This document shows positions 7,287 through 14,241 of a stretch of DNA of 35,925 nucleotides, one piece after another. Source of the stretch: a virus; the IMG/VR virus record IMGVR_UViG_3300049893_003853, positions 1 through 35,925 of that record; one strand, given 5' to 3'. How positions within the stretch are numbered: position 1 is the stretch's first letter; every line of letters begins with the position of its first letter. A program made the position numbers and the translations under genes. The notes below the pieces were generated by a model that searched no databases, was not told where the DNA came from, and saw nothing but the letters and a program-made list of their open reading frames with translations.

Positions 7287-8687
7287 ATGGCACTCAATTT
7301 TTACCCACTCCGAGATGGCTTTGATACGACGCTTACGCAACGCCTTGACTCGGCAACTGGTGCTGGAGGTTATATCAACGTTGCTGCAACGCCTGACTTC
7401 ACTCTCCCATCGGGCGTCACGACTTCTCTCCGTCTTGATACTGGCAACGATCGTGCGGAAGAGATAGAGATTGACTTGATCGACTCCGCCAACAAGCGGT
7501 TGCGCATAAAGACCCGCAACATCACCCAAGGGAACGGCGTCACTACGACCGCACAGACGCACCCGGCGGGTGCTTCTTGTATCATCTCGGACTCCTACGC
7601 CTTTTGGAAGGCAATTGTGGACGCCATTAACGGATTCTCCGGTCCTTTTATCACCTACGCAGACGACGCAGCGCGCGACGCAGCTATTCCTTCTCCGGTA
7701 GACTATCAGGTTTGCGGAAACACAGCAGCCGGTGCGGTTCAGGTCTATGTCGGTGGGAACTGGGAGAACCTGGCCACCGGAGACGACGAAGCTATTACAC
7801 GCGCCTGTTCTACCACCGACGCTCTCAATGGAGAACTCTTCCGGGACTCGGGAGCATCGAATGCGCTCAAATACAAGGACAATGGAGGAACCGTAGTTGA
7901 CCTTACTGCCGCGCTCAACGCTGCGAATTTCATACAATACGCGGTATCTTCCGATGTGAGTGACACCTACACGGCGACATTTATACCTACCGTCACTCTC
8001 GCTGCAGGTGTGAAGATGCGCGTGAAATTCACCACCGCCAACACAGGAGCTTGCACGCTCAACACCAAAGCCATCAAGACCTTGGCTGGGAACGACCCGC
8101 AGGACGGAGACATTGCTGCCAACTCAATACACGAACTGACCTACGACGGAACAAACTTTATTCTTGACTCTTTCCGGGCAACGTCGGCAGAAAAAGGAGA
8201 GGTAGAACTTTCCACAGACCAAGAAATTTTGGCAGGATCCAGCACGGTCTTGGTTCCCACGGTAGAACAAACCGACAAGTTCCACGCACAGGCTGTTGGA
8301 GCAGGCACGACATTCACGGCAAACGTAGCGAACACAGAAAGAAGTTCCAACTCGACAAGTTACGTAAAAGTAAAGGAAATAGTCTGTCCCGTGGCTGGAA
8401 CCTATACAGTTACATTTTCTTTGAAGACCAGTTCTGGTTCTGGTACGGCGAATGGAAGAATTTATAAAAATGGTGTTGCCGTTGGAACAGAAAGGGCAGA
8501 CTCTACCGGTGGCTACCAAACTTTCGCAGAGAACCTTACTTTCGCGTCCGGTGATTTGATACAGCTCTATTATAAGATTTCCAGCGGCGTCTACAGTGCA
8601 TATGTAAAAGACTTTAGCGTGAAGTATGCTTTGACGCCGAAGATTTCTACGTATATTGCGGCCAATTCTACCGTCAACCAAGACTAA
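7287..8687 (+). CDS. tail fibre or appendage protein
   Basis: 466 residues from ATG 7287, one base after the nozzle gene. The N-terminal domain (residues 1-115) is conserved-looking and probably attaches to the virion. The middle contains a fibre-type linker (GEVELSTDQEILAGSSTVLV, near residue 305) like the GVVELAT...AGTDT...VTP linkers common in tail fibres. The C-terminal 120 residues form a Gly/Ser-rich beta sandwich (GTYTVTFSLKTSSGSGTANG) of C1q/TNF-like type, a plausible receptor-binding tip. Confidence 0.7.
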   Translation: MALNFYPLRDGFDTTLTQRLDSATGAGGYINVAATPDFTLPSGVTTSLRLDTGNDRAEEIEIDLIDSANKRLRIKTRNITQGNGVTTTAQTHPAGASCIISDSYAFWKAIVDAINGFSGPFITYADDAARDAAIPSPVDYQVCGNTAAGAVQVYVGGNWENLATGDDEAITRACSTTDALNGELFRDSGASNALKYKDNGGTVVDLTAALNAANFIQYAVSSDVSDTYTATFIPTVTLAAGVKMRVKFTTANTGACTLNTKAIKTLAGNDPQDGDIAANSIHELTYDGTNFILDSFRATSAEKGEVELSTDQEILAGSSTVLVPTVEQTDKFHAQAVGAGTTFTANVANTERSSNSTSYVKVKEIVCPVAGTYTVTFSLKTSSGSGTANGRIYKNGVAVGTERADSTGGYQTFAENLTFASGDLIQLYYKISSGVYSAYVKDFSVKYALTPKISTYIAANSTVNQD

Positions 8688-8696
8688 TTTTCTCCT

Positions 8697-11231
8697 ATGC
8701 CCACATCTCAAGAACTCGCACGCCAGAACCTCATCAATCAATATGGTGGGGTGAGCCAAGCCGCTGAAGCTGCTCGGCGTTTTAAGTCTGGGCAATACAC
8801 GGCAGAAGACACACAACGGCTGTCTACTGCCACAGGGATGAACGATGCGGCTGCGAAAGCATCGGCTGCACTCAATCCGAAACCAGTTACATCACCCACT
8901 CCGGTAGCACCAGTCGCTCCGATAACTCCTGTTGTTCCTGCACAAATACCATCCCCGCTCATTCCGATTGCCACACCAACCGTAGGCGTGGTAGAACGTC
9001 CGGCCGTGGGTGCTTCCAGTACTCCAGTTCCCGTATCGACGACCGGATCTACCGACGCTGACAAATTCTTGCAGATTTCTGCAAAAGACCCGACAAAACT
9101 GACGGAGGAAGAGCGCACGTTCATGCGCCAAATCAACGCCAAGGCCGCCCTGATGGGCGGTGTGAGCCAAGCTCTCGGAATGGACGGGACAACCTTCGGA
9201 GGAAACAGGGTTGAGATGTCTTCGGACGTCAAACTAACGAACCGCACAGATGGTACACCTTCTTTCATTCTCACTGACGCAAACGGAGTCCAACGAGTTG
9301 CTACTCCCGCAGAAGCAGAGCAAATTCGACGTTCTACGGTGGGTAAGAATGCCGAGAAAGCCTACCAAGAGCAAGAGACAGCCAGAAAGCAGCTCGAAGC
9401 GTCCCAAGCGTCGTTTGAGTCCGAGAAAGCCCGACGCGCCCAAGCCGACCAAGAAGCCATGAAAGCGTACGAGCAAACACTCCGAGCGACTGCTGACAAG
9501 AGCATTGCCTCTATCCGGGAGCAAGGGAACCAGAGAAAGTCCACGATTCAGAACAACTTTTCCGCAATGGGTGGTGGACGTTCTACGGACGCACTCAAGT
9601 CCGTCGATGAAGTTCAGAAGTCTATCGACCAGCAGGTCCAGGCAGAAGAGGCAAAGTACCAGGCGCAAGTACAGATGTACCTCCTCCAGCAACAGAACGC
9701 CGACGCGGAGGCATTGAAGCCCTACCGAGACGCTATCAACAACCTCGACATACAACTCGGTCAGCTCCAAGCGACCGCTTTTCAACGTATGCAGGAGGCG
9801 AACCAGAAAGGACAGGTACAGAACGAACAGGCATTGCAGAACCTGCTCAGCACGATGACGACCCAAGCAAAAGCAGAACTGAGCCTTGCAGGGTTTGACC
9901 AGGCAGAGTCCGCAAAACTCGGGTATTTTGTGAAGAAAGACGCACAAGGAAACGTTGTTCCGTTGACAGACAAGAACGGGAACCCGATAGAATTTAAGAA
10001 GGCCACGCTTGCCGCAGCAAAGGCTCCGAATGTTCAGAAGATAGGACAGGATGATAATGGCGTTGATATCATGGGCTACTGGGACGAGACACAAGGGAAG
10101 TTTGTCCGTGCGGATGTTGGTGTTACGGGGGCCACTGGAACTCCGGCAGAAACTGGTGGAGCTTCCGACTTCCGCACAGACCGCAACCTAAATCCAACTG
10201 CCATGACGACGGATGTTGCTCGATCTCTTGGGATGGTGGAGGGAAAGGACTTTGTACAGGGTGACCCGTTCACCTCTGCGAGTGGGAAGACGCTCTACAC
10301 AGCCAAGATGCTTGTACCAACCGGGGTAGATGCAATCGCAAATACCGTAAGACAGTTTGATGAAGCAGTGGCAAGCGGTAAAAATCTGTTTTCTACGAAA
10401 AGTGGCACGCCGCGCTGGACGCATACAAGCATGACGAATCAACAATGGTCATCTCTTTCTGAAGAAGAGAAACGCGCAGCGGTGGAAAAAATGTACAAGA
10501 ATGAGGGCGGGTCAGGAGTATTATCGCAAGTTCCGACTCAACAACCTTCCACCGGAGGTGTATTGTCAGCTGCCCAAAAATCCCAAATCGACGCTCTCAA
10601 GGGTGATTTCTTCTCGAAATCCGGTCTTGCAACGCTCAAAAAGGCAGGAGTTACAAAAGACCAGGTGGATGCTTACCTGAACTCGAAACAGCAAGAGGCG
10701 GGCGGCTCTCTCACCGACGACCAGCGCATATTCCTCAATCAGATCAAGACAGAGTTCCGGTCTGATCCGCAGATAAAGGCGTTTGAGGACAGCATTGCAT
10801 CTTGGAACACCGTCAAGTCTTCTCTGGAGGACGTTAGCGGAGCTGGAGATATGGCCGGTATCTTCGCATTTATGAAGACACTCGACCCAAGCTCAACAGT
10901 GCGCGAGGGAGAATTCCAACTGGCAGCATCGTCCGCTGGAGTTGCTCGCAAGGCCTGGAACACAATCTACAACAAGCTCTGGAATGGAGAGATTCTGGAT
11001 GATGGACAGAGAAAAGACTTTGCTCGGATTGCTAAAAAGTATGTTGAGAACCGATCGGAAACCTACAAGAGAAAATATGAGGACATGAAGCGTTCCGCGC
11101 AGAAAATGAAAATAGATACCGAATTTCTTCCGGTACCAGCAACAGCAGCACTTGAATTAGGATCTATGGGCGTTGCGGATACGGGAAATGTAGGTACAAA
11201 TGAGGCAGACCCGCTTGGGATTCTTGATTAG
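8697..11231 (+). CDS. large internal virion (ejection) protein, 844 aa
   Basis: Pro/Thr-rich linker at residues 60-115, a long coiled coil at about 215-400 (Gln/Ala/Glu-rich), and a conserved C-terminal domain at about 715-820. That domain carries MAGIFAFMKTLDPSSTVREG and GVARKAWNTIYNKLWNGE, matching the block common in podovirus internal or ejection proteins (pattern DLALIFAFMKxLDPxSVVREGEF). Such proteins are packed in the head and ejected to form a conduit across the envelope. It ends in TAG and is followed by another giant internal protein. Confidence 0.75.
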   Translation: MPTSQELARQNLINQYGGVSQAAEAARRFKSGQYTAEDTQRLSTATGMNDAAAKASAALNPKPVTSPTPVAPVAPITPVVPAQIPSPLIPIATPTVGVVERPAVGASSTPVPVSTTGSTDADKFLQISAKDPTKLTEEERTFMRQINAKAALMGGVSQALGMDGTTFGGNRVEMSSDVKLTNRTDGTPSFILTDANGVQRVATPAEAEQIRRSTVGKNAEKAYQEQETARKQLEASQASFESEKARRAQADQEAMKAYEQTLRATADKSIASIREQGNQRKSTIQNNFSAMGGGRSTDALKSVDEVQKSIDQQVQAEEAKYQAQVQMYLLQQQNADAEALKPYRDAINNLDIQLGQLQATAFQRMQEANQKGQVQNEQALQNLLSTMTTQAKAELSLAGFDQAESAKLGYFVKKDAQGNVVPLTDKNGNPIEFKKATLAAAKAPNVQKIGQDDNGVDIMGYWDETQGKFVRADVGVTGATGTPAETGGASDFRTDRNLNPTAMTTDVARSLGMVEGKDFVQGDPFTSASGKTLYTAKMLVPTGVDAIANTVRQFDEAVASGKNLFSTKSGTPRWTHTSMTNQQWSSLSEEEKRAAVEKMYKNEGGSGVLSQVPTQQPSTGGVLSAAQKSQIDALKGDFFSKSGLATLKKAGVTKDQVDAYLNSKQQEAGGSLTDDQRIFLNQIKTEFRSDPQIKAFEDSIASWNTVKSSLEDVSGAGDMAGIFAFMKTLDPSSTVREGEFQLAASSAGVARKAWNTIYNKLWNGEILDDGQRKDFARIAKKYVENRSETYKRKYEDMKRSAQKMKIDTEFLPVPATAALELGSMGVADTGNVGTNEADPLGILD

Positions 11232-11236
11232 CCGTT

Positions 11237-14071
11237 ATGCCTACTTTCTCCACAAAGCAAGAAGCACTCGACTGGCAGAAGAAATATGGTGGCGCGACCA
11301 TTGGTGTGGCGTCACCTTCTGCTATTCCTCTGGAACAGATGAAAAACCCAGAGTTGGGTCAAGAGGCGGTAGCTGCACTCGGGGCTAAGACAAAAGCTAA
11401 GTATCCGACTGCCTATGGAAAATTCACCGACGAAGAAGTGGGGCAGAAGGTGTTGAAGAAATACCCGCAGTATTCGGAGTTTGTGAAGTCCTATGACCCC
11501 TACGCACAGAAGACGACGATTGAAGAACAGGGTGGAGGAATCACCGGATTTGGGAAGGCTTTCGTCAAGAATATTATCCCGGAGGCAAAGAATATCGGAA
11601 CATTTATTGCTCGTAATGCTACTGGTAAGGAAAATATACTCGATACAGCCGGAAAGATTCTCCAAGCACCTGGAGAACTCGCAAAAACGGCCATTCAGCC
11701 TTCAGGTCAATTTTTTAATCAGTTCACACAGGAACAAGCTACGCAGGATGTGGTAGATAAAGCAAAACAAGTTGGCTCAGCTGTGGCAGAGTCAGTTGCG
11801 GAAGACCCGATCGGAACTCTTCTCGCAGCTGGTACCACAAAAGTTGGGAAAGCAGCATTAAAGGCCGGAACTGCTAAGGTGGTTTCCGGGGCCGAGAAAG
11901 TGGCCGAAGCGACTCCAAAAATACTCAAAACGGCCGCAACATCCGTAGCGAAACCGATTGAGCGTGCTGGACAGGCTGTCTCCGAGACTACAAAATCTCT
12001 CGCCGCACAGATACCGGGATTGAATAAAACCACGGTTGAAGAGGTCATCAATAACACGCAACTTCCAAAATACCGTGAAATTGGCGTAGATAACGCACGT
12101 AGGAGCGTTCTTGAGAACGTTATTGACGCCACCGATAAGCGGTTGCAAGAGCTTTCAGAAGGTGGGAAGCTCTATGAAAAGGCACGTCAGCAAGTCACAA
12201 CGCTTTCTAAAGAAGATGTTCTCGGTGCCTTGGAAAAGAAGCTCTCCGAGACGGCCAAATATGAAAACGGACAAGTGAAGACGGTCGGGACGTCTCTCAC
12301 GACTGCGGAAGGGAAGAAAATACAAGGAGCCTTGGACGAGATACGGGCAGACGTTCAAGCGGCGGATAATATCTCCGGTCAAACACTCCACGACATTCGC
12401 CAAAAGCTCGACAAATACATTGATTTCACCGACCCGTCGGTCAAGACTGCTAACGGACTGATTAAAAATCTCCGCTCCACCATCGACGACTTGGCAAAGA
12501 AGAATGTGGCAGGTCTCCAAGAGCTGGACGCAGTTTATGCTCCCGAGCGTGAGTTTATGAACCGCCTCAAAAAGGATCTGTACAAGTCAGACGGTACGCT
12601 CAAAGATAATGCGGAATCCATTGTTGCTAATCTTGCGAACAAAGGAAATGAAGGAAAACTGGCAAGAATGGAAAAGTTGCTCCCAGGGATCGAGAAAGAA
12701 ATCAAAGCTATCAGAGCCTTAGAGGACATCGAATCCGCAAAGGGAATAAAGGTCGGAACTTATATCCGAGGTGCTTTGATCGGTGGAGCTGCCATCGGAT
12801 CCGGTGGAACAACCGCGCTGTTGACCTACCTTGCTACGAATCCTTCGGTTATCGTAAAAATTCTGGAGACTTACGGAAGACTCAAGCGATCCATACTGTC
12901 TAAGATCAAGACGGGAGCGAAATTAAGCAACTCCGAGAAAAAAAGCGTTTTAGAGTCATTTAAGCGTGCAGAAGAAAAGATGAAAGAAGGTGTTGTGGCA
13001 GAGTCGGCTCACACCGTTGATACTTCCATGCCTTCTCCCCGTTCCGTACTCGGACAACAAGCCGGACGCGGAGTGATCGAGAACGTCGGTATGCCACGAC
13101 AGGACGTCCTCGCCGGTGGCCAAGGTGTATTGGTGAAAGGAAACCGTCCAACAGGTACTCCGTTGCTCCCAGCTCCAAAGTCTACCCGCAGCGTTCAGGC
13201 CGTGGTCGCAGAAGCAGAACGCGCCATGAACAACCGTTTCGCCTCCGGCGACTGGGCACAGGAAGCCGTCAATGCGACCCGCCGCGCCGTGGGTGAAGGA
13301 CGACTCTCACCCTCGTTTGCAGAGACCGTTATTGACGAAGCCGCCCAGAATGCACTTGAAAAGGCAGCTACACCATCCGCCGCAAATGTGATTCTCCAAC
13401 GCGCCAAGTGGGCCAAGGAGCGTTTGTACGTAGAAAATGGGCTGGGACTCTCTGGAGACCCGGTACCGCGTGGTATTGGAACAGCCGTGCAAGAGGCACC
13501 ATCCTCGCAAGCGTCCAGCATCTTTGGAAACTTGGAAACAGCGCAACCGAAGACGCAGTTGGAGACGATGTTTGAAGGATTGGGGGACGAATTGACACCG
13601 GAGACTATGAAAAACTCTCCAGTAAATTTAGAGAAATACACATCTTCAAATTTAGAGAGAAGTGCCAATAATATGGCAGAGTATGCAATAGATAAGATTT
13701 CAAAAAAGATTACTTCTGGAGAACATCCGATGAATATGGATAATATGGCCTCTCTCTATAATTCTATTAAAAAGAATAACGCCGGGACTAAGTTTGTATT
13801 GGGTGATTTAATACAGGATTCAGAAATAAGGGAACTCTACAAAGACGCACTCGATACCCCAATAACAATAGTTGATAAGTCGATGAAAAGGAGCGAGGTT
13901 TTGAATGCTTCCTATGTCCCAATGGGTGAGTCAAAACTTGGAGGAAACATAATTTTTTACGGTGGAGATAAACTCGGAAACATTGTTCCTACTCTATTAC
14001 ATGAAGCAGAACACGCATTGCGTGATTCTTTAGGAAGAAGTATGAAACATGATTACTCAATTAAGAAATAA
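11237..14071 (+). CDS. giant internal virion protein with C-terminal HExxH motif, 944 aa
   Basis: Residues 1-110 include a short start resembling the preceding protein in length and Lys/Tyr content. Then follow Ala/Lys-rich helices, a coiled-coil region (280-480), a hydrophobic Gly/Ala segment at about 505-540 that could insert in a membrane, and basic helices. The last 150 residues differ: base composition becomes AT-rich from about 13615 and the end carries LLHEAEHALRD, an HExxH zinc-peptidase motif at residues 922-926 (DNA from 14000). A His at 938 might be a third ligand; the protein stops 18 residues after the motif, so the peptidase may be minimal or truncated. As an ejected protein it could cut an envelope or host protein. 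Confidence 0.7.
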   Translation: MPTFSTKQEALDWQKKYGGATIGVASPSAIPLEQMKNPELGQEAVAALGAKTKAKYPTAYGKFTDEEVGQKVLKKYPQYSEFVKSYDPYAQKTTIEEQGGGITGFGKAFVKNIIPEAKNIGTFIARNATGKENILDTAGKILQAPGELAKTAIQPSGQFFNQFTQEQATQDVVDKAKQVGSAVAESVAEDPIGTLLAAGTTKVGKAALKAGTAKVVSGAEKVAEATPKILKTAATSVAKPIERAGQAVSETTKSLAAQIPGLNKTTVEEVINNTQLPKYREIGVDNARRSVLENVIDATDKRLQELSEGGKLYEKARQQVTTLSKEDVLGALEKKLSETAKYENGQVKTVGTSLTTAEGKKIQGALDEIRADVQAADNISGQTLHDIRQKLDKYIDFTDPSVKTANGLIKNLRSTIDDLAKKNVAGLQELDAVYAPEREFMNRLKKDLYKSDGTLKDNAESIVANLANKGNEGKLARMEKLLPGIEKEIKAIRALEDIESAKGIKVGTYIRGALIGGAAIGSGGTTALLTYLATNPSVIVKILETYGRLKRSILSKIKTGAKLSNSEKKSVLESFKRAEEKMKEGVVAESAHTVDTSMPSPRSVLGQQAGRGVIENVGMPRQDVLAGGQGVLVKGNRPTGTPLLPAPKSTRSVQAVVAEAERAMNNRFASGDWAQEAVNATRRAVGEGRLSPSFAETVIDEAAQNALEKAATPSAANVILQRAKWAKERLYVENGLGLSGDPVPRGIGTAVQEAPSSQASSIFGNLETAQPKTQLETMFEGLGDELTPETMKNSPVNLEKYTSSNLERSANNMAEYAIDKISKKITSGEHPMNMDNMASLYNSIKKNNAGTKFVLGDLIQDSEIRELYKDALDTPITIVDKSMKRSEVLNASYVPMGESKLGGNIIFYGGDKLGNIVPTLLHEAEHALRDSLGRSMKHDYSIKK

Positions 14072-14076
14072 TAACT

Positions 14077-14238
14077 ATGAAACCCACCAAGCAGCAGAAG
14101 AAAATCGGAAAGGTACTCCATGAGTTCAAGACTGGAACCCTCAAGTCCTCTTCCGGAAAGCCTGTTAAGAAACGTTCACAGGCCATCGCCATCGCTCTTT
14201 CAGAAGCAAAGTACCAGTCCAAGAATCGTAAAAAATAA
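14077..14238 (+). CDS. DUF6496-like small basic protein, 53 aa
   Basis: The whole length follows a common small phage family: KVLHEFKTGTLKSSSGKPVK then RSQAIAIALSEAKY, the DUF6496 signature as I recall it. It is very basic (about a quarter Lys/Arg) and typically encoded near packaging or head genes. Its role is unknown. Tightly packed: 5 bases after the internal protein and 3 bases before the large terminase. Confidence 0.75.
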   Translation: MKPTKQQKKIGKVLHEFKTGTLKSSSGKPVKKRSQAIAIALSEAKYQSKNRKK

Positions 14239-14241
14239 ACA

